Shown here: one piece after another, positions 8,664-17,172 of the stretch | Layout: each line of letters begins with the position of its first letter | How positions within the stretch are numbered: position 1 is the first letter of the stretch | Assembly: GCA_964534355.1 (NCBI GenBank) | Contig: CAZHNZ010000063.1 | Coordinates: forward strand, 1 to 22,774 | Source: CAXXIC01 sp964534355 | GTDB lineage: Bacteria; Bacteroidota; Bacteroidia; Bacteroidales; UBA7332 | DNA length: 22,774 nt | Reading direction: 5' to 3' | Notes under the pieces: model-generated | Database searches by the model: none | What the model saw: the letters and a program-made list of their open reading frames with translations, nothing else | What the model was told of the DNA's origin: nothing | Made by a program: the position numbers and the translations under genes

Positions 8664-11132
8664 TTAGTGATACAAAGTAAAAACATATATTTCGTTCTTA
8701 TACGCCTGAAAGACAATATTTTCTGATTTTGGCAGAGACAATTGTTCCAATTTAACATTTTCTGCGACAACGGGGGCGGCCACTTCGGCCGAATGAAAAT
8801 AGGGGTTAATGAGTCCACTTTTATTTTTCATCAATTTTATTTTACGGGTTGACATCAGAGCATTGGGCAAACGCAAACGGCAAACGCCATTCAAAGTAGA
8901 TTTTACTACTAAACGTGTCACCTGACTATCTTTCCACTCCATGTCTACCACAAAACCACCCCGTGCTCTGAGGCCGGTAACCGAACCATTGGCCCAGGCT
9001 TTGGGAAGTGCAGGTAAAATATCAATAGCTCCGTCGTGGCTCTGAATAAGCATTTCGGCAATGCCGGCAGTAGCTCCGAAATTGGCATCAATCTGAAAAA
9101 CTCCACCGCCCAACTGACCGATACTGCTGAATAAATTGGGCATATTCCCTCCAATCTTCTCATTTAATGCCGGTTGCATCAGGAACTGCAAAAACTCATA
9201 CGCTTTTTCGCCATCGTGCAATCGGGCCCACTCACAAACCCGCCAGGCACGACCCCAACTCGTATAATTCCGGTCGCTACGTTGCTCCAGCGAGTTTCTT
9301 ACAGCAGTAGCCAGTTTGGGTGTCCGGTAAAAGCTCAACTGCCCTGAGGGATAAAACCCATACAAATGCGAAATATGCGACTGATTTTCATCTTTGCTAT
9401 CCCAATCCCAGAGCCACTCCTGCAACTGCCCGTACTTACCGACCTGATGCGGTGGTAGTTGGGTGCGGGCTTTTGCCATTTCCGACAAAAACGCCTTTTC
9501 GTTTAAACCCAAAACATCAGAAGCTTTTGAGGCGGCATCGAAAACATCAACAATGAGCTGATTGTCCATCGTGCAACCGTAATTCATTCGGGCAGGCATG
9601 GGACTTTCTTTGGGCGAATTCTCCGGCGAGATGGAAGGCGCCAGTACCATCCAGCCGTGCTCCGGCTCTTTCACCAGCATACTGAGGTAAAACAAGGCAG
9701 CCCCTTTGAGTGCTGAATAGTTTTTTCGCAGAAAATCGACATCACCCGTATAAAGATAATGCTGCCAGATGTGCAGACTGAGCCAGGCACCACCCGATGG
9801 CCAGGCACCCCACTGCGCCCCATCCACTACTCCGGCTGTACGCCACAGGTCGGTATTGTGATGCGCCACCCAACCTTTGGCTCCGTACATTTTGCGGGCA
9901 GCATCTGCTCCCGTAACGCTCAAATCGCGCACCATATCAAACAACGGCTCATGCATCTCGGATAGATTGGTTACCTCTGCCGGCCAGTAGTTCATCTGCG
10001 TATTGATATTGATGGTGTATTTGCTATCCCACGGCGGACGTATGCGGTCGTTCCACAACCCCTGAAGCGAGAGCGGCTGACCACCGGTTCGTGAACCCGA
10101 AATAAGCAGGTAACGGCCAAAATGGTATTGCAGCGCAGCCAGCGAAACATCGTTCTTAGCATTGACAATTCGCTCATTGGTTGGTAGTTTGGATAAATCA
10201 GACACCCCAAGATTAAGCACAGAGCGGTCGAAAAATGATCTGAAATCATCGATATGCGCCTGCCGCAGTTGAGCATAATCTTTCGCGACAGCTTTGTTCA
10301 GATCGTTGAGCGCATCCTCGGGACGAGCGGTTAAATCACTGTATGTCTTGCAGTTGGTGCGAATTGATAAATATATCGTAATCGAATTTGCTTTGTTTAC
10401 AGCAATGGCCGAACCCACATTGAATGTCATTCCGCCATCGGAAATCACCCGGGCATAGCAGTTGAGTTTCACCGCACCTTTCACCCGTTCGTGGTCGGGC
10501 GAAATCATAGACATCATCATTGTATTTGAATCAAACAGCGATAATGAGGCCTGCTGAGGTGTTTCGAGATTGATCGTTGCACTGATTTTCGCAGGCTGAT
10601 CGGCAGTCAGACGAACCACCATTACCTGATCGGGATAAGAAATAAAAACTTCACGCTTAAAGTTTACATCATTTATCGAGAAAGTGGTTGTGTTGATGGC
10701 CGATTGAAGGTCAAGTTCGCGATTCAGATTGACACATGCCCCACCGGCCTGCATCTGAATACGAAGATTACCCACCGGAACATACATCATTCCGTGTCCG
10801 TTTTTGGTCAACAGATATTTGTTGGCCATTTTTTCTGCCTCCGGAAACTTCTTGTCCAGTTGCAGCGCACGAATTTTACCGATATAAAATGCGCCACTGT
10901 CGTTGGCATTGCTGTGAGGCGATCCCGACCAAAATGTGGCCTCGTTCAACTGAATTTTTTCCTCCAGCGGATTGCCATATACCATGGCGCCAATGCGACC
11001 GTTACCCAGCGGCAAAGCTTTGCTCCAGTCGGTGGCAGCCTCTTTGTACCACAGCTTTGTATCGTTTTGCGCTTTTGCTATACAAACAATAAGCAACAAG
11101 TTTAGCAGGAATAGATAGATTCTGTTTTTCAT
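8664..11132 (-). CDS. GH95 family alpha-L-fucosidase (or alpha-L-galactosidase)
   Basis: 822 residues, ATG start, with a signal peptide (about 1-21, ending IAKAQ). It has no T9SS sorting domain and no lipobox, so it is probably periplasmic. GH95 hydrolyses alpha-1,2-linked L-fucose, or L-galactose in some members, by inversion. Visible family features are PLGNGRIGAM (41-50), the active-site asparagines in NINTQMNYW (375-383), the general acid in SISPENSP (Glu504) and the base region in FQIDANFG (Asp682). Length is normal for the family. It is the first gene after a promoter with two LacI-type operators and is followed by the giant protein with a 26-bp gap. Whether fucose or galactose is preferred cannot be read from the sequence by eye. 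Confidence 0.93.
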   Translation of the reverse strand: MKNRIYLFLLNLLLIVCIAKAQNDTKLWYKEAATDWSKALPLGNGRIGAMVYGNPLEEKIQLNEATFWSGSPHSNANDSGAFYIGKIRALQLDKKFPEAEKMANKYLLTKNGHGMMYVPVGNLRIQMQAGGACVNLNRELDLQSAINTTTFSINDVNFKREVFISYPDQVMVVRLTADQPAKISATINLETPQQASLSLFDSNTMMMSMISPDHERVKGAVKLNCYARVISDGGMTFNVGSAIAVNKANSITIYLSIRTNCKTYSDLTARPEDALNDLNKAVAKDYAQLRQAHIDDFRSFFDRSVLNLGVSDLSKLPTNERIVNAKNDVSLAALQYHFGRYLLISGSRTGGQPLSLQGLWNDRIRPPWDSKYTININTQMNYWPAEVTNLSEMHEPLFDMVRDLSVTGADAARKMYGAKGWVAHHNTDLWRTAGVVDGAQWGAWPSGGAWLSLHIWQHYLYTGDVDFLRKNYSALKGAALFYLSMLVKEPEHGWMVLAPSISPENSPKESPMPARMNYGCTMDNQLIVDVFDAASKASDVLGLNEKAFLSEMAKARTQLPPHQVGKYGQLQEWLWDWDSKDENQSHISHLYGFYPSGQLSFYRTPKLATAVRNSLEQRSDRNYTSWGRAWRVCEWARLHDGEKAYEFLQFLMQPALNEKIGGNMPNLFSSIGQLGGGVFQIDANFGATAGIAEMLIQSHDGAIDILPALPKAWANGSVTGLRARGGFVVDMEWKDSQVTRLVVKSTLNGVCRLRLPNALMSTRKIKLMKNKSGLINPYFHSAEVAAPVVAENVKLEQLSLPKSENIVFQAYKNEIYVFTLYH

Positions 11133-11194
11133 TATTAGATAATAGAGTAAATAGTCTATGCAAAAGATGCATCTATTTCGTGGTTAATCGTTTA

Positions 11195-11224
11195 CAAAAA
11201 TAATTACAAACATCTTTATACAAA
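11195..11224 (-). promoter_or_regulatory. Bacteroidota-type promoter for the GH95 / giant protein unit
   Basis: On the minus strand, TTTG (11224-11221) and TATTTTTG (11202-11195) are separated by 18 bp, an exact match to the TTTG / TAnnTTTG consensus of the Bacteroidota primary sigma factor. The predicted start near 11190 leaves a leader of about 58 nt before the ATG at 11132. Confidence 0.72.
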
Positions 11225-11237
11225 TTAACTTCTTCTT

Positions 11238-11271
11238 AAAACAGTATTGTAAACGTTTACATAGCTGTTTT
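11238..11271. promoter_or_regulatory. LacI-type operator core within an imperfect 34-bp palindrome
   Basis: The core TGTAAACGTTTACA (11248-11261) is perfect. Three mismatched pairs follow on each side, and then the outer arms AAAACAG and CTGTTTT pair again. The overall length (34 bp) equals that of the palindrome at 3594-3627, although the outer-arm sequences differ and still pair. It lies upstream of the -33 element of the GH95 promoter, and about 60-90 bp past the stop of the beta-helix gene, where the hairpin may help end that transcript. Confidence 0.68.
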
Positions 11272-11276
11272 TTTAA

Positions 11277-11290
11277 TGTAAACGTTTACA
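11277..11290. promoter_or_regulatory. Second LacI-type operator upstream of the GH95 unit
   Basis: A perfect TGTAAACGTTTACA palindrome offset by 29 bp from the core at 11248-11261. The arrangement matches the pair at 3604-3647, where the offset is 30 bp. Confidence 0.68.
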
Positions 11291-11329
11291 CTGCCTGCTC
11301 TAAAAAGAAATTGAGCGTATTAAGTGCTA

Positions 11330-13753
11330 CTACTTTACCATATCTAATGGCTGACTGACAGGCACCTTCACCTGAATTTGATTTCGCACAACTGCAAAAA
11401 CATGCTTTTTTGAACCGGAAGCATTCGCCGAAATATACTCTTTCAGCTGCTGAATGGTCTTAATTTTCGTACCGTTAACACCCTGCAAAAGGTCGCCGGT
11501 GCGGAAGCCCGATTTGGCGGCTGTTGAGTTTTCGGCAACAACAGTGAAGAGCAAACCGCCATCGTCGAAACCGACACCGTAAGCCGACATTTCATCGCCG
11601 GCAGGTTCACGCAACACCACATCCATCCAGGTTGTAGCCGGTTTCTCGGCCGTAGCATTCGTTACAGATTTGCTAATTACCACCTCAGGCAGTTCGGGCG
11701 TTTTGGCAATGCGCTTCAATGAGGCTTTCTGCACACCAAACTGATCCATGGGGAAATTTACAAAGCCCATTTTCAGAGCCGGTGAGCCCTCTTTAACCCG
11801 AAAATCGCCCGATTTGGCATCCAAAAACAGAGGGTCACCAAATGTAGAATTCTTATCGCATCCATGAACAGCATAGCGCGCCATGGCTTTTGCATCGCAC
11901 AGGAACAGATTGTTGTCAACCTCTTTGCCCCATTTGCCATCAGTTGCAATACTCCTGTTCATCAAAGCGCCCATATAGGGTCTCGCTATGATGTTGTTTT
12001 TGATTACATCGTTGCTGTTGGGATACCAGCAATGGGGATGAATGCTGCTGCCAACAATGATATTATTGTAAACGGTACGGTTGTAACCTTCGCGAAGTTT
12101 CAGGCCTCTGTTTAGCATTAAGTTATTGTAAATAATATAATTGGAAGATCCGTCATCGAGGTCAACATCCCAGCCATGGTCGCAGCGCCATCTGCTGTTG
12201 CGAATGGTATTTGGGGCAAGCATATCGCGGGTAGGCATATCGGGATTATTTGCCACATCGGCCACGGTCAGTTTGGGGTCACCTGCCCAGAAGCGGTCGC
12301 GTCCCCACGAATTGAAGCTTCCGTGGTCGCCCGTTTCGAGAACGGTATTGAAAATATCGCAATTTTCGATGATATGTCCGCCAAATGTACCTTCGCCAAA
12401 GTTGATGCCGGCACGGGGCACATCGTAGATAGAACAATGGTTGATGCGGATTTTAAAAGACATGGAAACCTGCACGCCGGCAGTCTGTTTTTCGTCGCGA
12501 CCAATCATCGTAATCAGGCAGTTTTCGACCAGACAATTCTGCGGATAGTTATCGTTGCGAACGCCGGGTGTACGATCCATTTTATCAAATGGGATTGTCT
12601 TTGTCAGCGTTTGAGGACTTCTTGCTGCCGACGTATCGCCTACGAAAGCCACGCCATTTCCACCGCAATTGTGGATATAACAGCCCCGTACAGCAACGCC
12701 TTTATTATACTTATTTACAAAAATGGCATTGCCCCCCAATTGGTCGAACTCGCAATTTTCCACCGAACAGTTTTCGGCGCCGTTAAACAAAACAGCTCCT
12801 CCACGGTAAATGGTCCAGTCGGAACGCAATAGCGGCTCTCTGTTTTCCATAAATGTGCGGGCCGCCTGACGAAACACAAATCCCTCTAACCGAACCGATT
12901 GCACAGGATTGGCTTTCGAACCTGAGAATTCCACAAGGTGTTTCAACCGTACCACTTCCACTTTGGCGGTTTTCAAATCTGTTCCCGCCTGTGGCATATA
13001 ATAGATTTTGCGTTGAGCCTTGTTGTAAAACCATTCGCCGGGGATATCCAGCTCTTCGAAAATATTCTCGACAAACCGATACGCACCATGCATCCCACTT
13101 GGGCGGTTGTTTTGCCAGCCGCCTTCGGTTTTCAGGGTGCCATCGGCATTTTTTTCCTTTATCAGATAATGCATTCCGCCCCACAAATAAGTGTGCATGG
13201 CATGAATATATCCGCCGGCCGGATTCTTCCAACCGGCTATCCTTTCGGGACGAAGCGGATTATTCGCACTATCTGTTTTGATATGAGGCTTGGGATCCCA
13301 TGTGTCAAAAATAATCTTACCGGGAACGGCATTCGGATAACGCGCCATTCGCTGTCGTTCGCCATTGATAAATAGTTGGTCGATAATCAAATCCTCAGGC
13401 ATTGCAGCTTCAAAGATTCCGTTTTTATAAGGTTTCCAGCTCAGATTGAGCAGTTTACCACCGCTCAAAACGGCAGCCCCTTCGGTTTCGGAACGATAGG
13501 TAATTCCATTATCGGCAGGGGTTAACACAACTGTTTTTGGCAAATAGTAGGTGCCGGCAGCAAAAACCACCTCAACATTTTTTTTCGAAGTGAGCTTACG
13601 GGCAAGCTCCTGCGCTTTGCCAAAAGTGAACACAGGCCGGGCTTGCGTGCCGGGGTTTTTGTCGTTTCCTTTGGTGGAAACATGGATAGTTTGGGCAAAC
13701 AGAGGGAATAATACGTACAAAAAGAAAAGAATAAATATTGACCTGATTTTCAT
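11330..13753 (-). CDS. GH141-like right-handed beta-helix enzyme with C-terminal PDZ domain
   Basis: 807 residues from the ATG at 13753; a GTG one codon earlier is possible but unnecessary. Residue numbers here count from that GTG. Signal peptide about 1-21 (LFPLFAQ). The opening IHVSTKGNDKNPGTQ is typical of secreted parallel beta-helix proteins, and residues 280-640 carry repeated NCxxENCxIxN-type rungs. The motif ETGDHGSFNSWGRDRFW (474-490) followed by CDHGWDVDLDDGSSNY (525-540) resembles GH141, a family with an alpha-L-fucosidase on rhamnogalacturonan-II and some xylanases. Residues about 710-800 form a PDZ domain (SGFRTGDLLQGVNGTKI). No T9SS domain, so probably periplasmic. It lies between a terminator at 13918-13947 and the operator pair at 11238-11290, so it is probably a single-gene unit. 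Its promoter in 13754-13917 could not be identified. GH141 assignment is from motif memory. Confidence 0.8.
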   Translation of the reverse strand: MKIRSIFILFFLYVLFPLFAQTIHVSTKGNDKNPGTQARPVFTFGKAQELARKLTSKKNVEVVFAAGTYYLPKTVVLTPADNGITYRSETEGAAVLSGGKLLNLSWKPYKNGIFEAAMPEDLIIDQLFINGERQRMARYPNAVPGKIIFDTWDPKPHIKTDSANNPLRPERIAGWKNPAGGYIHAMHTYLWGGMHYLIKEKNADGTLKTEGGWQNNRPSGMHGAYRFVENIFEELDIPGEWFYNKAQRKIYYMPQAGTDLKTAKVEVVRLKHLVEFSGSKANPVQSVRLEGFVFRQAARTFMENREPLLRSDWTIYRGGAVLFNGAENCSVENCEFDQLGGNAIFVNKYNKGVAVRGCYIHNCGGNGVAFVGDTSAARSPQTLTKTIPFDKMDRTPGVRNDNYPQNCLVENCLITMIGRDEKQTAGVQVSMSFKIRINHCSIYDVPRAGINFGEGTFGGHIIENCDIFNTVLETGDHGSFNSWGRDRFWAGDPKLTVADVANNPDMPTRDMLAPNTIRNSRWRCDHGWDVDLDDGSSNYIIYNNLMLNRGLKLREGYNRTVYNNIIVGSSIHPHCWYPNSNDVIKNNIIARPYMGALMNRSIATDGKWGKEVDNNLFLCDAKAMARYAVHGCDKNSTFGDPLFLDAKSGDFRVKEGSPALKMGFVNFPMDQFGVQKASLKRIAKTPELPEVVISKSVTNATAEKPATTWMDVVLREPAGDEMSAYGVGFDDGGLLFTVVAENSTAAKSGFRTGDLLQGVNGTKIKTIQQLKEYISANASGSKKHVFAVVRNQIQVKVPVSQPLDMVK

Positions 13754-13917
13754 CACATTTTAATATTTGGAATTTTTTACAATAATCTTAATCTGACACT
13801 CAATATCAGGCTATTAAATAAGTTGAAACAAAACCATTAAATCGAAGTAAATCAATTTCAGACAGGATAAAAAAATTAGAATCGAATAGAATTATCAGGA
13901 TAAATTGGTCAACAAAG

Positions 13918-13947
13918 AAAACAGACATTTTAAACAATGCCTGTTTT
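13918..13947 (-). terminator. Terminator downstream of the T9SS-secreted GH95
   Basis: On the minus strand, AAAACAGGCAT (13947-13937) pairs with ATGTCTGTTTT (13928-13918), an 11-bp stem with one G-T pair around an 8-nt loop. The stem ends in a T tract and begins about 15 bp after the stop codon at 13963. It separates this gene from the beta-helix gene. Confidence 0.75.
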
Positions 13948-13962
13948 CTGATTATTTGCTAT

Positions 13963-16900
13963 TTATTTTTTGATAAATTTCCGGGTGCTCTCAACTTTTC
14001 CATTTCCAACTTTAATTGTATAAATACCGGGGGACAAAGATGAGACATCAAGTGAGAGAACGTTTTCACTCATTTTTCTGCTTAAAACCTGCTGTCCGAT
14101 AATATTATATATTGACACATTTACCTCTTCTCCAACATTTTGCTTAATATTTAAAATGCCATTTTCTACCGGATTGGGGTAAATTGAAAACAGATCATTG
14201 CCCTTAATTTTTTCAACGGCAGTATTCGCTTTGTTAAATGTAAATGTGTATTCACCGTTTATCTCAGTTGGGATGATGGCACAATTTGTTCCTTTGAAAA
14301 CCGGAGTAATAACATTTCCCGATTTGTCCTTTATTTCGCATTTTGCAATTTCGGTGTAGGCCAATCGCAATTCTTTCCCGCTCAACGATTTAACAACAGC
14401 CTTTGTTGCTTTTCCGGTTGACCAGTCGATATCTACCTCAAAATTTCCGACGGCTTTAAGTCCGTGTATTGAACCTGTAGGCCACGCAGTAGGCAATGCC
14501 GGCAAAATATCGATTGTGTCGGTATGGCTTTGCATCAGCATTTCGGCCATTCCGGCGCTGGAACCAAAGTTACCATCAATCTGGAAAGGGGGATGCGCAT
14601 CGAAAAGATTTTCGTAAACGCCGCCATTAGCATAATCAAGATTTACAGTAGCAGTCAGTTTCAGGGCATTATTCAGAACTTTCATGCAATTCACGGGATT
14701 GTTGCATCGCGCCCAAAGGTTTAAACGCCAGGCTTCGGCCCAACCCGTTGTCGAAAATCCGCGGGCAGTCAAGGTTTTAACCGCTGCATCGTAAACTTTT
14801 TTGTCAATTTTGGAAGAAATCTGATTGCCGGGATATAAGCCCATCAGATGCGAACAGTGTCGGTGCTGAGCATCTCCGGCAGTACGTTCTGTATATTTCC
14901 ACTCGCGTAGATGTCCATCTTTGTCAATGCCAATTCCTTTATCCAACTTACTCAGTGTTTGTTGCAACTGACTTTTAAAAGCAGTATCCGCAGCTACTTT
15001 ATTGCCTAATACACTCATTGCCTGCAAGGTAGTGCTGAACAAATCCCAGCAGAGCTGTTGAGCATGAGCTACACCATCTTCCGCGGCAGGTCCTTGTTCG
15101 GGGGAATATTCCAAAGGCGCCACCAAGGTACCATCGGGTGCATAATCCTTCAAAATATTGGTTCCCATCGCTATGCCTCTGTCGTTTATCAGGCGCTCCA
15201 TCCAAAACTCCGAAGCCGTTTTCATTAACGGATACGCTTTGGTCAACAGATAATTCTCATCCATCGTGTAGCGGTAATGTTGCCATACGTGCATACAATA
15301 CCAGGCATTTGCAGCAACGTAGTTCAATGCAAATGAGCTATTTGCCCCGAAGATATTATTTTCGGTGTAAAGCGTCCAGCCTTTGGCAGAGGTCACAGAA
15401 GAGGCCGAACCGCCTAATTTTGTCGTCAGCGCTTTTTTCGCATCTAAAGCATTTTTCCGCCATTGCGGATAGACAAGGGCTTCGTTGTAAATATAATCGA
15501 GAAAAGGCACGTGAAGCTCCGATAGATTGGTGTTTTCCGCACCCCAATAGTTCATTTGCACATTGATATCGGCGTGAATATCGCTCGACCAGTAAGGTGC
15601 ATTGGTATTGTTCCAAATCCCCTGTAAATTGGAAGGAACACTCACGCCACGTGACGAACTGATAAGCAAATAGCGTCCATAGTGGAAATACAATAAATTA
15701 AGAAATGGATTTCCAACTATGCCTGCATTGGTAGATGCGTTATAACTTTTAATCAATTCATTGGTTGGAAGAGAATTTTTTGTTGACGCAATATCGAAAG
15801 AAACCCGGTTGAAGAGCGAAGTATAATCCGCTATGTGACTATTCTTCAAAGTATTATAATCCTTTGCCGCAGCACTGGCTACAACATTCGAAACACGGGT
15901 AGTTAAAGTGGATGTGTTGCTAATGTGTGAAAGGGAAGCCGCATCGAAATCGGTAGCACCGTGAATGAGTATGGTAACGGCGGTAGCACTATCTACTTTT
16001 ATACTGTTTGATGTAGTTGTAACCAAACCGCCTTCATTGATCAGGGTAATTTTTGAGGCATAGCTTACCAGATTAAATTTTCCCTGTACGGTTACAGAGT
16101 TGCCTTTATAAACCGGCACTTCGGCATGAGCATTGAAATACCTCATCTTAAAACTGAGTTGTTTGGCTTGCGATGCGGTAAGCCGGATCACGATAGATTT
16201 ATCGGGATAACTTGCAAAATATTCGCGCAAATAGTCAACTCCTTTGTTTGTATAACTTACCCGAACCATTGAATTTTCGATATCCAGCTCGCGACGGTAA
16301 TTGACTGCTTCGGCTACCGTGTCATTTGTGATAAACAGATTTCCAAAATTTTGATATGACCCATAACTGGTACTGGTTCCGGTCCATAAAGTTTTCTCGT
16401 TAAACTGAATTTCATCCTGCTTAACACCCCCGAAAATCATGGCGCCCAACTGCCCGTTTCCTATGGGCAAAGATTGGTTCATCCAGGATGTAGACGGATA
16501 ACGGTACCACAACGCCAACTTTTGGGCAGGCGCGCCGGCACTTCCGGTTAGCGGCACCTCGGCCGGAATGGTTGGCACATTATCGGGTGTAATAAACTCC
16601 AACGGATTACCGGCATCTGCATACCATTCTGCAATTTGTTTATTAAGTCCTGCTCCTCCTTGTTGGTTCATGGTCAGACTGCTGCCGCGTCGGCCAATCT
16701 CCCACGAAGGGATATAACCCGAAATTGAAGATGCTTTAATCAGCAAACTATCTCCCTTTGCATTGGTTATAAAACGGGATCCTGAGTAAGCAATTTTATT
16801 CCCCAGCTTAGAGGTGATGACATAAGTTGCGGGACTGGAAGTTGCCAATTCGATTTTCCACAACTGACCATTTTCTCCTGACACAGCAGTTTTAGTACGA

Positions 16901-17064
16901 ACATTAACCCCTGATCCCATATCCTGAAGCACAAAACAGAGATTTTTAAACCGTATGTAATACCACTTTTCCGAACCCGGGGTACTGAGTTCGGGCATAG
17001 TCTGCGCCCGCATTCCTGCTACTGACAGGAAAATTAAGAAAAAGAAGAGAAGTTGTTTTTTCAT
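13963..17064 (-). CDS. T9SS-secreted GH95 glycosidase with N-terminal beta-trefoil-like domain
   Basis: 1033 residues, ATG start, signal peptide about 1-21 (GMRAQ). Residues 30-160 look like a ricin-type beta-trefoil, with KWYYIRFKN and GQLWKIE repeats, and may bind sugar. The GH95 catalytic part spans about 183-905: LPIGNGQLGAM (199-209), DINVQMNYW (499-507), EYSPEQGP with the likely acid Glu656, and FQIDGNFG with Asp830. Where the other GH95 has NIN, this one has DIN (Asp499), so one of the asparagines thought to activate the base is changed. Residues 955-1033 are a T9SS type A sorting domain (FSIYPNPVENGILNI to the C terminus), so the enzyme should be exported to the surface or medium, unlike the other GH95. 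It starts 108 bp after the GH29 stop and may have its own promoter. Fucosidase or galactosidase activity is inferred from the family. Confidence 0.92.
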   Translation of the reverse strand: MKKQLLFFFLIFLSVAGMRAQTMPELSTPGSEKWYYIRFKNLCFVLQDMGSGVNVRTKTAVSGENGQLWKIELATSSPATYVITSKLGNKIAYSGSRFITNAKGDSLLIKASSISGYIPSWEIGRRGSSLTMNQQGGAGLNKQIAEWYADAGNPLEFITPDNVPTIPAEVPLTGSAGAPAQKLALWYRYPSTSWMNQSLPIGNGQLGAMIFGGVKQDEIQFNEKTLWTGTSTSYGSYQNFGNLFITNDTVAEAVNYRRELDIENSMVRVSYTNKGVDYLREYFASYPDKSIVIRLTASQAKQLSFKMRYFNAHAEVPVYKGNSVTVQGKFNLVSYASKITLINEGGLVTTTSNSIKVDSATAVTILIHGATDFDAASLSHISNTSTLTTRVSNVVASAAAKDYNTLKNSHIADYTSLFNRVSFDIASTKNSLPTNELIKSYNASTNAGIVGNPFLNLLYFHYGRYLLISSSRGVSVPSNLQGIWNNTNAPYWSSDIHADINVQMNYWGAENTNLSELHVPFLDYIYNEALVYPQWRKNALDAKKALTTKLGGSASSVTSAKGWTLYTENNIFGANSSFALNYVAANAWYCMHVWQHYRYTMDENYLLTKAYPLMKTASEFWMERLINDRGIAMGTNILKDYAPDGTLVAPLEYSPEQGPAAEDGVAHAQQLCWDLFSTTLQAMSVLGNKVAADTAFKSQLQQTLSKLDKGIGIDKDGHLREWKYTERTAGDAQHRHCSHLMGLYPGNQISSKIDKKVYDAAVKTLTARGFSTTGWAEAWRLNLWARCNNPVNCMKVLNNALKLTATVNLDYANGGVYENLFDAHPPFQIDGNFGSSAGMAEMLMQSHTDTIDILPALPTAWPTGSIHGLKAVGNFEVDIDWSTGKATKAVVKSLSGKELRLAYTEIAKCEIKDKSGNVITPVFKGTNCAIIPTEINGEYTFTFNKANTAVEKIKGNDLFSIYPNPVENGILNIKQNVGEEVNVSIYNIIGQQVLSRKMSENVLSLDVSSLSPGIYTIKVGNGKVESTRKFIKK

Positions 17065-17124
17065 TTTAGAGAGATAGATTAGGTGTTGAGTATTAGCTTC
17101 TTATTTTCAGATTGGTTGTATTTG

Positions 17125-17132
17125 CAAATATA
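17125..17132 (-). promoter_or_regulatory. Possible -7 element for the T9SS-secreted GH95
   Basis: TATATTTG on the minus strand matches TAnnTTTG and lies 61 bp upstream of the ATG at 17064, similar to the position in the other GH95 gene. No TTTG is found at the -33 distance, so the site is weak or fortuitous. The gene may instead be read through from GH29. Confidence 0.33.
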
Positions 17133-17172
17133 TATTCAAAGTAACCGTTTTGTTATGCCGGTTGAGCATTTC

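Noticed and set aside
11189..11196. CGTTTACA half-site overlapping the -7 element of the GH95 promoter
   Set aside because: The matching position in the other cassette reads CAATTACA, so the half-site is not conserved.
13754..13756. GTG start for the beta-helix gene
   Set aside because: An ATG follows at once and gives the same signal peptide.
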